From: Paenibacillus sp. FSL H7-0357
GTDB taxonomy: Bacteria; Bacillota; Bacilli; Paenibacillales; Paenibacillaceae
Reading direction: 5' to 3'
Assembly (NCBI RefSeq): GCF_000758525.1
Contig: NZ_CP009241.1
Span: 6,200,001 to 6,264,000 of the forward strand
DNA: 64,000 nucleotides
Below the pieces are notes generated by a model. The model saw only the letters and a program-made list of their open reading frames with translations. It ran no database searches and had not been told where the DNA came from. Positions within the stretch are counted from its first letter, which is position 1. The number at the start of each line of letters is the position of its first letter. Positions 33,821 through 42,833 of this stretch are shown here, in pieces. The translations under genes and the position numbers were made by a program.

Positions 33821-34542
33821 TTCCCTCTCTCCTTTCTCAGCAGCTGCGAGAGAGATCTATGATGCTTCGCCTGCACCATTTTAATCTCCTTGTTCTGCGC
33901 TTCACTGTGAATCACAGAGCCCATCTCCTTGTGTATACGATAATCAAGCAGCGGCTCCTCAATGTAAGACCAGCGGTAATGCGGCAATATACGCAGCCAC
34001 AGGTCATAATCCTGTGTGTATAAAAAGCGTTCATTAAAAATGCCCACGGTGCGGAAGATATCCATATCGAGCAGAACAGTACTGCCGTTAACCGGACAGC
34101 CCGTCATCATGGTCGCGATAAGCTGGCTTCTATCGGGAAAGGGGACCTTTATGACCTCGGAAACACGGTCCCCTTGTTCATTAATATAATAATAGGCGGT
34201 ATGGTTAAATGACGTTCCTGTGCTGCGCAAAGCCTCCATCTGCCGCCGGATTTTATCGGGATGAAACAGATCGTCAGCGCTTAACCAAGCAAAATAAGAC
34301 CCGCTGGCCGCCTTGATACCCAGGTTGAGCGCAGATGCGGTGCCACCGTTTGATTTGTGAAAGTACTTAATCCTGTCTCTGTAAGGAGCCAGCTTCTCCG
34401 TGTGCAACAACGATCCGTCATCCACTACGATAATTTCGATATCCGGGTAGCTCTGGGCCAGCACGCTTTCCACCGCTAGATCTACGTAGGGGCAATTGTA
34501 GAAAGGGATGACCACCGAAACCTTGGACTTATGCTGATTCAT
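33817..34542 (-). CDS. Glycosyltransferase family 2 (GT-A)
   Basis: A 241-aa GT-A enzyme: VSVVIPFYNCPYVDLAVESVL at the N-terminus, VDDGS nucleotide-binding motif (~37-41), NGGTASALNLGI, the metal-binding WLSADD (~90-95) and a catalytic TQDYDLWLRI (~176-185). It closely resembles the product of the gene at 35179 (shared VIPFYNCPY and GGTASALN), so the two are paralogues flanking a methyltransferase. It overlaps the downstream gene by 4 nt. Confidence 0.9.
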   Translation of the reverse strand: MNQHKSKVSVVIPFYNCPYVDLAVESVLAQSYPDIEIIVVDDGSLLHTEKLAPYRDRIKYFHKSNGGTASALNLGIKAASGSYFAWLSADDLFHPDKIRRQMEALRSTGTSFNHTAYYYINEQGDRVSEVIKVPFPDRSQLIATMMTGCPVNGSTVLLDMDIFRTVGIFNERFLYTQDYDLWLRILPHYRWSYIEEPLLDYRIHKEMGSVIHSEAQNKEIKMVQAKHHRSLSQLLRKERGK

Positions 34543-34569
34543 GCGCTCACCTCCTTCCCGAAGTATTGT

Positions 34570-35145
34570 TTATACTGTCTTGCAGGCAAGCAAGGCATCC
34601 AGCGGCTCATGATCCTCTCCGAATGCTTCCCGGAAGGCCGGATTCTCTGCATGGTGATAGCCTTTAAGCACGGTTACCGAGTAACCCAGCCCCAGGAAAT
34701 CCTCCGCTTCCCAGCCGCTCCAGTGTTTTTGATAGTACTCTCCCTGCAGGTGAAAATGATCCGTCCCTTCCTGCGGAAAAAATCCGCGCGGAGTGAACAC
34801 CACCACACGATTGGTGGCGATCATCTCCGCTTTTTTGAGAAGCTCCATTCCTTCCTTCATGGAGAAATGTTCCAGCGAATCAATTAGTGTCACCGCCGAG
34901 AACGTGCCCGGCAGAAAGAGCTTATCAATATGGCTGGCATCGGCATGCACCGGGATAATATGCGGCGAGGTGTATTTGCGGTGCAGCAGATAAGGCCTGT
35001 GAATGTCCAGGCCGACTACCAGAGCAGCTTCATAGCGTTCAAGCAGAGTACCGGTGCCGCTGCCGATATCCAGAATGCTCTCGGAGAACTTGAGATACTC
35101 CAGCAAGACCGGCAGGAAATCTTTCACTGCAATTTCCCGGTACAT
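34570..35145 (-). CDS. Class I SAM-dependent methyltransferase
   Basis: A 191-aa methyltransferase with motif I ILDIGSGTGTLLERY (~25-39), VVGLDIH (motif II acid) and FSAVTLIDSLEHF (motif IV region). It lies between two family-2 glycosyltransferases in the same orientation, so methylation of a sugar or of the growing glycan (a chain cap) is likely, though the substrate cannot be read from sequence. No membrane segment. Confidence 0.85.
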   Translation of the reverse strand: MYREIAVKDFLPVLLEYLKFSESILDIGSGTGTLLERYEAALVVGLDIHRPYLLHRKYTSPHIIPVHADASHIDKLFLPGTFSAVTLIDSLEHFSMKEGMELLKKAEMIATNRVVVFTPRGFFPQEGTDHFHLQGEYYQKHWSGWEAEDFLGLGYSVTVLKGYHHAENPAFREAFGEDHEPLDALLACKTV

Positions 35146-35178
35146 AGGCTTCCCCTCCCTTTAATAAATGGCTTACGC

Positions 35179-35895
35179 CTAACCGCCCATAGAGGTGATC
35201 AAACCGCGGAGCAATCCGTGATAACGGGCATTGGTCGCGGCGGCTTCAGCCATAATCACATCATAATGCTTAAGGGTTCCCATGCCGCTGTGGCGGCGGT
35301 ACGCCGTTAAAGACTGGTTCAGCATAATCGGAGGATATCCGTTCAGAATCGCCCGGAACCACAGATCATAATCATGTGTGTAGGGCAGTGCTTCATCAAA
35401 CAGACCGATAGCGCCGAACAGCTCCCGCTTAAACATTACCGTACAGCCGTTAATCGGATTCCCCTGAAGAAAGCAGCGTAGATAGTCCAGGTGATTCGAG
35501 AATACCGCCGCCGCGTTCATTTCGGTCAGTTGTGATTCTCCGTTGATAAAATTAAAGTTCGTGTAAGTGATAAGCAAACGGTTCTGTTCCATGAACAGAA
35601 CCTGATTGTTGATCTTGTCACGGTAGAACATATCGTCAGAGCTAAGCCAGACGACATAGTCACCTGTAGCATAGTTGATGCCGTGGTTCAGCGCGGAAGC
35701 GGTGCCTCCATTGCTTTTGCCGAGATAGTGAATCTTAGGCAGATAGGGCATAATCCGGTCCATATGAGCTGTGGAGCCGTCATCGACGACGATGATCTCA
35801 TAAGGCTGCCAGGATTGGGACAAGGCGCTTTGCAGCGCCTGTTCAATATAAGGACAATTATAAAAAGGAATTATCACCGATACTTTTGGAGTCAT
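35179..35895 (-). CDS. Glycosyltransferase family 2 (GT-A)
   Basis: A 238-aa GT-A enzyme with VSVIIPFYNCPYIEQALQSAL, VDDGST, GKSNGGTASALNHGI, VVWLSSDDMF (DxD-type) and THDYDLWFRAI. Paralogue of the gene at 33817. Its ATG shares one base with the stop of the upstream epimerase gene (TAATG), so the two are translationally coupled. Confidence 0.9.
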   Translation of the reverse strand: MTPKVSVIIPFYNCPYIEQALQSALSQSWQPYEIIVVDDGSTAHMDRIMPYLPKIHYLGKSNGGTASALNHGINYATGDYVVWLSSDDMFYRDKINNQVLFMEQNRLLITYTNFNFINGESQLTEMNAAAVFSNHLDYLRCFLQGNPINGCTVMFKRELFGAIGLFDEALPYTHDYDLWFRAILNGYPPIMLNQSLTAYRRHSGMGTLKHYDVIMAEAAATNARYHGLLRGLITSMGG

Positions 35896-36860
35896 TACAT
35901 CCTTCCTTCCCTACTGGCACGATAAAAGTCCACAATATCTGCAAGCGACTGCTCAAGCTGGATTGCCGCACTCCAGCCGAGTGCAGTTACATTGTCTTCA
36001 GATGTTTCAGGTTGCGTGACCGAACCGGGCAACACTCCGGAGTCTGCTTCCGCAGGAATCCCAGCTTCCGGACCCCAGTCCATTCCAACCGGTACCGCGG
36101 CATGAGCCAGCAGCTTCTCCGCGATCTCCCCCAGCGTGCGCTGCTTCCCGGAATCGATCCGGTAGACCTTTCCTGTCTCTCCCTTGCGCAGGATATAGTC
36201 ATAGGCCCTTACGGCGTCGCGCACATCCAGAAAGTCCCGTAATTCAATCCGTGAAGAAAGCCTGAAAGGCGGAATCTCTTCGTCCGTACCCGTGGCGGCT
36301 TCACTCCGCACAATATGCTGAGCAAGCAGGGAGCAGAAGCCGGTGGAGGGGCCGGGGCCGATCAGGTTGCAAGGCTCCGCCAGCAGCACGGGCTGCTTGA
36401 ACAGAGTTCCCCAGGCGAGCGATACCAGTTCCTCCAGTGTTTTGCTGAGGCTGTAGGGATGCGGCGGACCCACAGCGGTTCCGGGTCTGTACTTGAGCCG
36501 GGAGCCGGCCACCAGAATACGGCTGGCCGGCTGGGCACGCAGCGCCTCAAGCAGATACAGGGTTGCCATAACATTCGTTTCCATATAAAGCAGGGGATCC
36601 CGCCACGACTCCGGTACCGAATTTCTGCCTGCCAGATGCAGCACTTCGTCTGGCCGGACCTGCCCGATCATGGCATGGACCGCCTTGCGGTCGCTTAAAT
36701 CGCAAACATATTGCTGAACCCCCTCCGGAAAAACAGCGGACTCCGCTGCCGGATGGCGCACTACAGCGGTCACTTCCGCTCCGCCAGCCCTGAAATAGGC
36801 AACGGCGTGCCGGCCGGTAAAACCGGCGGCTCCGGTAATCAGCAGCTTCCGCCCCTTCAT
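35895..36860 (-). CDS. NAD(P)-dependent sugar epimerase/reductase (GDP-6-deoxy-mannose reductase-like SDR)
   Basis: A 321-aa extended short-chain dehydrogenase. The Rossmann motif KLLITGAAGFTGRHAV opens the protein, and the active site is HPYSLSKTLEE (YxxxK) with a preceding Ser in VAGSRL. Substrate-side segments (RDFLDVRDAVRAYDYIL; GKVYRIDSGKQRTLGEI) resemble GDP-4-keto-6-deoxymannose reductases and related sugar-nucleotide enzymes. I start at ATG 36860, which overlaps the upstream stop by 4 nt; an in-frame start 9 codons earlier is less likely. The exact sugar nucleotide is unknown. Confidence 0.8.
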   Translation of the reverse strand: MKGRKLLITGAAGFTGRHAVAYFRAGGAEVTAVVRHPAAESAVFPEGVQQYVCDLSDRKAVHAMIGQVRPDEVLHLAGRNSVPESWRDPLLYMETNVMATLYLLEALRAQPASRILVAGSRLKYRPGTAVGPPHPYSLSKTLEELVSLAWGTLFKQPVLLAEPCNLIGPGPSTGFCSLLAQHIVRSEAATGTDEEIPPFRLSSRIELRDFLDVRDAVRAYDYILRKGETGKVYRIDSGKQRTLGEIAEKLLAHAAVPVGMDWGPEAGIPAEADSGVLPGSVTQPETSEDNVTALGWSAAIQLEQSLADIVDFYRASREGRM

Positions 36861-37696
36861 GTGGACATCTCTGAGCGTTGCATCCAATCAGCCAGCTCTG
36901 CCAGCATTTCCGGATAGGAAGGCAACTGGATCTGGACATCAGCTCTTGTGTTTACCAGTGTACGGTCCTGAATATGCACATCTTCGGGAATGATCTCAAC
37001 ATCTTCCTTATGAAATGCATACTGCAGATGCCGGAGCAGTTCATATTTACTGACCGGTTGGGGATGGGCCAGATGAATCAGGCCGGATACCTCTGATTCC
37101 AGCAAGCCATCCACCGCCTTGGCCAGCTCGAGTGTCGTCACGCCATTCCACATGACCCGTTCATAGCCGGAGACCGGCCCTTTCTGGGATAGAAACCACT
37201 CCATCAGGCCAATGCCGCCGGAGCGGATTTCCGGTCCGATAATGGAGGTGCGGATCGTTAAATGGCCGGGCGCACGGATCTCTCCGAGACTCTTGGTAAT
37301 CGCATATACAGAAGTGCCGTCAGGCGTATCATCCTCCGTGTAACGGCCGCGTGTTCCTTCGAACACGCAGTCGGTACTGATGTGGATCAGCCGGGCATGA
37401 ACGGCATCCGCCGCGCGGCGCAGCCGGTGGGGAAGAAATCCGTTCACATGGTAGGCACCGATCCGGTCACGCTCGGCAAATTGATTCAGTACTCCCAGCG
37501 CATTGATAATGCAGTGGGGGGAGACGATTTCGACCAGTTTCTCCACGCCGGCGATATCGTCGGCATCTACATACAGCCCGCCAAGATCACTCTTATCCCG
37601 GGTTGTATGGAAGACGTGATGTTTGCCCTGGCGGCGAAAATACGCCGCCAGCATATGACCCGCCATACCGTTTCCGCCGAGGATAAGCAGCTTCAT
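36857..37696 (-). CDS. RmlD-type UDP-4-keto-sugar reductase (FnlB/CapF or WbvR role)
   Basis: A 279-aa SDR with LLILGGNGMAGHML (NAD(P) loop), HISTDCVFEGTRGRY (Ser/Asp region) and YAITKSLGE (YxxxK), the pattern of RmlD-type reductases. It lies between the 4,6-dehydratase gene (4-nt overlap upstream) and another SDR. In the L-FucNAc pathway this step reduces the 4-keto intermediate; an RmlD-like enzyme (WbvR) at this point gives UDP-L-RhaNAc and, after 2-epimerisation, UDP-L-QuiNAc instead. It lacks the C-terminal cupin of CapF. The product therefore stays open between L-FucNAc and L-QuiNAc. Confidence 0.82.
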   Translation of the reverse strand: MKLLILGGNGMAGHMLAAYFRRQGKHHVFHTTRDKSDLGGLYVDADDIAGVEKLVEIVSPHCIINALGVLNQFAERDRIGAYHVNGFLPHRLRRAADAVHARLIHISTDCVFEGTRGRYTEDDTPDGTSVYAITKSLGEIRAPGHLTIRTSIIGPEIRSGGIGLMEWFLSQKGPVSGYERVMWNGVTTLELAKAVDGLLESEVSGLIHLAHPQPVSKYELLRHLQYAFHKEDVEIIPEDVHIQDRTLVNTRADVQIQLPSYPEMLAELADWMQRSEMST

Positions 37697-38679
37697 TGGA
37701 GGAAACCTCCCCGGATCAGGATATTCTTGATCTCCTCCTGGTCCATCAGGTTGTTCTCCGAGCTAAAGCTGTTGAAGGAAACATGCGGATAGCTGCTGTA
37801 GTGGGCTTTCAGCTCCGGCATATCCAGCGTAGGGAGAATAACAAGATACTGCTCATCGTAAACGACGGTGGTCAAGCTCTCGAAGTCGCTCATCAGGATT
37901 TCATGGATTTTCTCACCGGGGCGGATACCTGTTTCAACAATGCTTACATCACGTCTTCCCGAGTCTTCGATCAGCACCTCAGCCAGATCGACAATCCGGC
38001 AGGTCGGCATCGTCATGACGAAGATTTCTCCGCCGATGCTGACCTCGGACGCTTTGAACAGCAGGGTGATTGCATCGCGCAGGGTAAAGAAGAAGCGGGT
38101 CATTTTCATATCTGTAATGCGCACCTGACCCTTATCCTTAATCTGCTTCATGAACAGATGGACCACGCTGCCGTTCGTTCCCAGCACATTGCCGCCGCGT
38201 ACGGTCACAAAGCGTGTGCTTGTGCCTAGCAGGTTCGCATACACAAACAGCTTTTCGCCGATCGCTTTGGTCATGCCATAGAAGTTAGACGGATTAGCCG
38301 CTTTATCGGTGGAGATATAAATCGCTTTTTCTACATTATTGGCAATAGCTGCTTCAATGACGTTCTGGGTGCCGACGACATTCGTCTTGAGCGCTTCATA
38401 CGGCTGATCTTCGCACACCGGAACATGCTTCAGCGCCGCAAGATGGAACACATAATCCACGCCGCGGCATGCGGCCACAAGAGCATCTTTGTCACGGATA
38501 TCGCCGATGATGAAGGTGAGGCGGCTATCCTCATATTCGCGGCTCATCGACACCTGGGCTGACTCGCTGCGGGAGAAAATTACGATCTCCTTAGGATTTT
38601 GCGGCAGAAGCTGCCGGATGAGTTCATGCCCCCAGGAACCGGTTCCACCTGTGACCATAATCCGTTTATTATTGAACAT
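37693..38679 (-). CDS. UDP-GlcNAc 4,6-dehydratase, 5-inverting (FnlA/CapE/WbjB type)
   Basis: A 328-aa SDR catalysing the first step from UDP-GlcNAc to L-series 2,6-dideoxy-amino sugars. Visible are MVTGGTGSWGHELIRQLL (NAD loop), ISTDKAANPSNFYGMTKAIGEK (split here as STDKAANP and YGMTK) and MKMTRFFFTLRDAI, all typical of CapE/FnlA. The C-terminal LPTLDMPELKAHYSS segment is also family-like. The start at 38679 has GGAGG 8 nt upstream and overlaps the 2-epimerase gene by 11 nt. With its two neighbours it forms a complete three-enzyme set. Confidence 0.9.
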   Translation of the reverse strand: MFNNKRIMVTGGTGSWGHELIRQLLPQNPKEIVIFSRSESAQVSMSREYEDSRLTFIIGDIRDKDALVAACRGVDYVFHLAALKHVPVCEDQPYEALKTNVVGTQNVIEAAIANNVEKAIYISTDKAANPSNFYGMTKAIGEKLFVYANLLGTSTRFVTVRGGNVLGTNGSVVHLFMKQIKDKGQVRITDMKMTRFFFTLRDAITLLFKASEVSIGGEIFVMTMPTCRIVDLAEVLIEDSGRRDVSIVETGIRPGEKIHEILMSDFESLTTVVYDEQYLVILPTLDMPELKAHYSSYPHVSFNSFSSENNLMDQEEIKNILIRGGFLQ

Positions 38680-39763
38680 GCAGGTTCCCTCCAAGCAAAA
38701 ATTTAACTACCTTTGCCGAGACATCCGGTGTCATGTAGCCTTCCGGTGCCTCCCATTCCGGACTCAGCGACGTCATCAACCGGGTACAGCGCAGAATGCT
38801 GTTCTGCTCTACTCCCGACACTACATTACTGCCGCAATCTACCGTCTCCGGACGTTCTGTCGTCCTGCGGATCGTTACGGTCGGCACTCCCATCAGGCAG
38901 CACTCCTCCTGGACGGTTCCGCTGTCGGTAATTGCACAGAGGGCATAACGCTCCAAATGGACAAAATCGAAAAATCCGAAAGGATCATGGAATTCCACAA
39001 GAGGGTTCATCTTTAGCGGGAATTGCTCCGTCAGCTTGGAGCGTGTGCGGGGATGGATACTGCAGATCAGGCGGATTCCAAAATGTTCAGCCACAAGGCA
39101 CAGGCCGGACATTATTTGCAGCAGTGATTCGGGATCATCGACATTCTCGGCGCGATGGGCAGTGACTAGAAAATAATGGCCTGCCGTAAGATTCAGCCGG
39201 GCCAGAATATCGCTGGCTCTAATTTGCTCTTCATAATGTGTAATGACCTCGTGGATCGGATTGCCGGTTAATACGATACGCTGGCTGGGGAAACCTTCAC
39301 TCAGCAGATGCCGTTTGCTCTGCTGCGTATATGGCATATTAATGGTCGAAACGGCATCTATGACACGGCGGTTTTTCTCCTCCGGCACTTTCAAATCGTA
39401 ACAGCGGTTCCCCGCCTCCATATGCACGACCGGGATACCCATGCGCTCCGCGAGAATTGCACACAGCGCACTGTTGGTATCTCCGAGCAGCAGCACCCGG
39501 TCCGGCTGTTCTTTGAGCAGAATGCTTTCCAGGCTTCCGAACATGGCGGCAAGCTGCCCGCCAAGCCCGGCTTGCTTATCCTGCAGTACATAATCCGGTG
39601 CCCGCAGCCCCAGCTCTTCAAAGAATATCCCGCTGAGACTGGCGGTGAAGTTCTGTCCCGTATGCACCAGCACATGCCGCTCCGCATGCTCATCGAGCAG
39701 CGGAATGATGACGCTGAGGCGGATGATTTCGGGCCGTGTGCCCAAAATCGTCATGATCTTCAT
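38669..39763 (-). CDS. UDP-N-acetylglucosamine 2-epimerase family enzyme (FnlC/CapG/WecB type)
   Basis: A 364-aa GT-B-fold epimerase. MKIMTILGTRPEIIRLSVII and HTGQNFTASLSGIFFEELGL open the protein; HMEAGNRCYDLKVPEEKNRRVID and TAHRAENVD carry the usual catalytic acid/His residues; AITDSGTVQEECCLMGVPTVT binds UDP. In FnlABC/CapEFG pathways this member epimerises C2 of the L-sugar nucleotide in the last step. Its neighbour set favours that over ManNAc synthesis. GGGGAG lies 7 nt before the ATG. It is separated from the upstream glycosyltransferase by a 74-nt spacer with a hairpin. Confidence 0.9.
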   Translation of the reverse strand: MKIMTILGTRPEIIRLSVIIPLLDEHAERHVLVHTGQNFTASLSGIFFEELGLRAPDYVLQDKQAGLGGQLAAMFGSLESILLKEQPDRVLLLGDTNSALCAILAERMGIPVVHMEAGNRCYDLKVPEEKNRRVIDAVSTINMPYTQQSKRHLLSEGFPSQRIVLTGNPIHEVITHYEEQIRASDILARLNLTAGHYFLVTAHRAENVDDPESLLQIMSGLCLVAEHFGIRLICSIHPRTRSKLTEQFPLKMNPLVEFHDPFGFFDFVHLERYALCAITDSGTVQEECCLMGVPTVTIRRTTERPETVDCGSNVVSGVEQNSILRCTRLMTSLSPEWEAPEGYMTPDVSAKVVKFLLGGNLHVQ

Positions 39764-39809
39764 GGGTTCACTCCCCTACCTTGTTTGAGTATAACTTGCT
39801 GTATTTCAC

Positions 39810-39837
39810 ACACTGCGGGGAGGTGCACCCGCAGTGT
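39810..39837 (-). other. Hairpin directly after the glycosyltransferase stop codon
   Basis: ACACTGCGGG (39828-39837, minus) pairs with CCCGCAGTGT (39810-39819) around an 8-nt loop. No U-run follows, so it may stabilise the mRNA end or attenuate rather than terminate transcription into the sugar-nucleotide genes. Confidence 0.6.
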
Positions 39838-41415
39838 TCACGCCGCTTTGCGGCGGCTCTTCCCACGCCGGCGTGCGCGGCTGCCTGTGCGGCGGGATTT
39901 GCCGCCGCTGCCCTTCCGGCGTGCCGGCCGCGCCGTGCGCCGCTTGCGGCCCGGGCGCCCGCTGCGGCGCGCCCGGGCTTTGGCGCGGCGCAGCTTGCCG
40001 CGCCGGAGCCTCGCTCTGCGCAGCCGTGTTGCGCGGCGCGAGTGGCCTTTGCCCGGCGGCGACTGCTCCGGCTGCTCCGGCGGCGGTGGCGGTGGTGGCG
40101 GTGGTTCCGCCGCCGCCACCACGGGTTCGCTGCTGCCCGGCGCTTCGCTTACGGGCAGTTGCACAGGCGCACCGCCGGAGAGCGGCTCGGCGGGCTCACT
40201 GCAGATTGGCAGCTCTACCACCGCTGCCGTGCAGTAACGGAGCTGCCAGCGCTCCGCCAGCCCCAGTAACCGTGCCCTGTAGGCCGCCGGGCCGTATACG
40301 GCATCAACGCGCTCCCGCGACTGGCTGCCGATGGCTGCCGCCAGTCCCGGCTCGGCCAGCAGCACCTTTACCCGGTCAGCCAACGCCTCGATATCCTCCA
40401 CCGGAGCGAGTTGGTTGCCGCAGCCGGCCATGTGCAGAATCTCCTGCAGCCCGCCGGAATCATAGGCGACCACCGGTTTGCCGAAGGCCATTCCCTCCAG
40501 GGCGGTCATGCCGAAACCCTCACGGATCAGGCTGGGAACAACCAGCAGATCCATTGCGCAATAGGCCGAAGGCAGACATTCTTCATATCCCGCGAACTTG
40601 AACCGGGAGGTCAGTCCCTCCAGCTTCACCTTGCGTACACAGCGGTCATAGTAGTTTTTGTCTCCGGGAGTACCAATGACGAGATACTTCGCCTTCGGAT
40701 ACTGCTCACTGACAAGGACGGCCATTTTGACGAAATGCTCCAGCCCTTTCTCCTTGTTGATGAAGGAGGAAATATATCCGATCAGCGGTTCATCCGGAGA
40801 CACCTTGAGCTCACTCCGCCGTTCCCCCCGGAGCTTGCTCCAGGCTTCCATCATCAAATCTTTATCATTCCAGGACGGCGGGAGCTGAGTTACCTTGCCT
40901 TCACGGATATCCGCCGGGAAACAGGCCGCAGCCGTATGCGAAATTGCCAGAATTTCATCGCTGTTCCTGTGGATCAGGTCTACACTGATCGGGGTGAACT
41001 CATTGTCCGTAATCGTCTCGGAAATCTTCCAGACCACCGGGATGCCAAGCGACTTCGCCGCCATTGCCGGCAAAGCATGCACACAAGTGCTGGAGATAAT
41101 AAATGCCGGACGCAGACCAGCCAGCCAGTCTGTCATTTCTTGATATTCCCGGCTTTCCTGAAATTTGCGGATATCCGCTTCCAGTCCGGCATAAGGAGTG
41201 TACATTCCGTAGACGAGAGGAATCGACAGCAACTCCACATTCAGGCCGAAGCTGCGGGCCTGGCGCGTCAGCTTGCCGTCCTGGGGCGCTACGAGAATAC
41301 AGTTAAAGTATGGAGACAGCTCCCGGCCGAAGAACAGCAGCAGCTTCTCCGCACCCGTAATACTGCGCGTATTGGAAACATGGGAAAAGAGGACGATTGT
41401 AGCTTTGTCGGCCAT
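39838..41415 (-). CDS. Family 4 glycosyltransferase with proline hinge and arginine-rich C-terminal tail
   Basis: A 525-aa protein. Residues 1-~400 are a GT-B glycosyltransferase (HVSNTRSITGAEKLLLFFGREL; LIGYISSFINKEKGLEHFVK; LVVPSLIREGFGMTALEGMAFGKP donor region). After a variable linker comes a run of nine prolines (residues 438-446) and a ~69-residue tail (457-525) almost entirely Arg, Lys, Ala, Gly and Ser (RRARLRRGKLRRAKARARRS). The tail DNA is extremely GC-rich (39.85-40.1 kb). Start ATG 41415 has AAGGAG 11 nt upstream. A polycationic tail is odd for a cytosolic enzyme and may tether it to the spore surface, anionic polymer or DNA. Confidence 0.85.
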   Translation of the reverse strand: MADKATIVLFSHVSNTRSITGAEKLLLFFGRELSPYFNCILVAPQDGKLTRQARSFGLNVELLSIPLVYGMYTPYAGLEADIRKFQESREYQEMTDWLAGLRPAFIISSTCVHALPAMAAKSLGIPVVWKISETITDNEFTPISVDLIHRNSDEILAISHTAAACFPADIREGKVTQLPPSWNDKDLMMEAWSKLRGERRSELKVSPDEPLIGYISSFINKEKGLEHFVKMAVLVSEQYPKAKYLVIGTPGDKNYYDRCVRKVKLEGLTSRFKFAGYEECLPSAYCAMDLLVVPSLIREGFGMTALEGMAFGKPVVAYDSGGLQEILHMAGCGNQLAPVEDIEALADRVKVLLAEPGLAAAIGSQSRERVDAVYGPAAYRARLLGLAERWQLRYCTAAVVELPICSEPAEPLSGGAPVQLPVSEAPGSSEPVVAAAEPPPPPPPPPEQPEQSPPGKGHSRRATRLRRARLRRGKLRRAKARARRSGRPGRKRRTARPARRKGSGGKSRRTGSRARRRGKSRRKAA

Positions 41416-41457
41416 GGTGTTTCGGCGCTCCTTGGCAAGAGGCCTCGAGCGACCATT

Positions 41458-41526
41458 CACCTCCCTAAAAGTTTTACGAAGCATTAGCTACGGGACAGTT
41501 CTTCATGTAAAACTCGCTTCGAAAGC
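41458..41526 (-). promoter_or_regulatory. 69-nt conserved leader element, copy B (glycosyltransferase leader)
   Basis: Matches the nifB leader element at 6457-6525 over its whole length apart from the central 15-16 nt: CGAAGCGAGTTTTAC, GTAGC, ATGCTTCGTAAAACTTT and GGGAGGTG. Here it is 43 nt before the glycosyltransferase start, which has its own AAGGAG site, so the element's GGGAGG is not the gene's ribosome binding site. GTTTTAC and GTAAAAC can form a stem of 7 bp. Confidence 0.65.
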
Positions 41527-41668
41527 ACTGAGTCACTTGGAGAAGTGCACTTTGCAGGCAAACGCCAAGGTCAGGTTACTTCACCAGTATATTGAGGGGG
41601 CACAGATGCCGGCACGACACCTGTCCCCTGATATACGCACATTTCCTGGTATTTTGTCCCCTTATCGG

Positions 41669-42802
41669 TTAGCCATAGATTACGTTCAACAGCTGATTCA
41701 GGCGTTTCGTGTAGGTGTGATCCTTCAGGGTCCGTTCAAAAGCGCGCAAGGCCATTTCCCGGCGCTCTTCTTCATGGGTCAGGTAATAGTGGACTTTTTC
41801 CATCAATTCCAGCGGGCTGGAGAAGGTGTCGATTTCTTCTCCGATCTTATAGAAGGAGCCCATATCATCTCTGGCATCACTCAGCTGCAGAGTGCCGCTG
41901 GCCGCGATCTCGAAGGTGCGCGGGTTAGGCGAAGCCGCGGGAATAACCAGCGCATTGTTGTTGGCATCCTCGTCCACATGGGAACGGTGAAGGTTAATGA
42001 CAATTTTGGAGCCGCTGTACGTGGTGGCTGTCTCCTGCGGCGACATCCACTTTCCGACTTCAATGCGCTCTCCATAGAGCGGAGCTTCAGGCAGACGATC
42101 CCACCAGATGCCGTTGATCACAGTGTTATAGCTCATCAGCTCCGGCATAATATTGCGGAAGAACTCAATCCGGTTCCAGTAAGCGGAGCCGATGAAGCTG
42201 ATATCCCGGCATACCTGAGAACGCCCTGTCGTCGGACGATAGTGCTCCCTGTGGGCGGCAAAGGGCAGGTAATGTACTTCTGTGCAGCCGAGGCCACGGT
42301 AGATTTCCACGCAATTGCGCTCCAGGGTGAACACGTAGTCGTAATGCGTCACAATTTTCATGGTGAAATCGGTATAATACGGATCATCGGTCAGCCAGAT
42401 CGCCGTCTTGATGCCTCTGCTCCGCAGGACGGAGAGTTGCTCCAGCGGCAAATCAAGGCCGTCCAGCACCAGCATCAGATCGGGGCACTGCGCCGTGGCG
42501 AGCTCAATAAGATCCTGGCGCACATCGGTAACCGTGACCTTTACGGTTAATTTCTGCAAGGCGTAAAGAACCGCATCGTCCAGCGGCGAATACGGATAGC
42601 CTTTACCCGAGGCTACGTACATGACATGAATATTGCGGACCGGAAGCAGCTGTTCCGGACGGCCGTCCAGAATGGCGAGTCTTCCCCGCAGATAGCCCTC
42701 GTCATATCCTACCTTGAAGCCGGTCAACCGTCCGCGCAGCTTTTCTTCCTCCGCAGGCGTCCGCGGCATAGGCGGTGCGGGCATAATAAATTCAGTCTTC
42801 AT
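41669..42802 (-). CDS. cgeB: CgeB-type spore-surface glycosyltransferase
   Basis: A 377-aa member of the CgeB family (DUF3880-like N-domain plus a GT-B C-domain). In B. subtilis CgeB is a late mother-cell protein that modifies the outermost spore layer. Seen here: KTAIWLTDDPYYTDFT, YDYVFTLERNCVEIYRGLG, DISFIGSAYWNRIEFF and the donor region SPNPRTFEIAASGTLQLSD. Residues 29-41 carry a GY-rich motif (FKVGYDEGYLRGR) shared with the next gene and with the basic protein at 53.5 kb. Start ATG 42802 has GAAGGAG 9 nt upstream. It forms a tandem pair with a paralogue 31 nt upstream. Confidence 0.88.
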   Translation of the reverse strand: MKTEFIMPAPPMPRTPAEEEKLRGRLTGFKVGYDEGYLRGRLAILDGRPEQLLPVRNIHVMYVASGKGYPYSPLDDAVLYALQKLTVKVTVTDVRQDLIELATAQCPDLMLVLDGLDLPLEQLSVLRSRGIKTAIWLTDDPYYTDFTMKIVTHYDYVFTLERNCVEIYRGLGCTEVHYLPFAAHREHYRPTTGRSQVCRDISFIGSAYWNRIEFFRNIMPELMSYNTVINGIWWDRLPEAPLYGERIEVGKWMSPQETATTYSGSKIVINLHRSHVDEDANNNALVIPAASPNPRTFEIAASGTLQLSDARDDMGSFYKIGEEIDTFSSPLELMEKVHYYLTHEEERREMALRAFERTLKDHTYTKRLNQLLNVIYG

Positions 42803-42833
42803 GAGTATTCGCTCCTTCATCCCATTTTGGAAT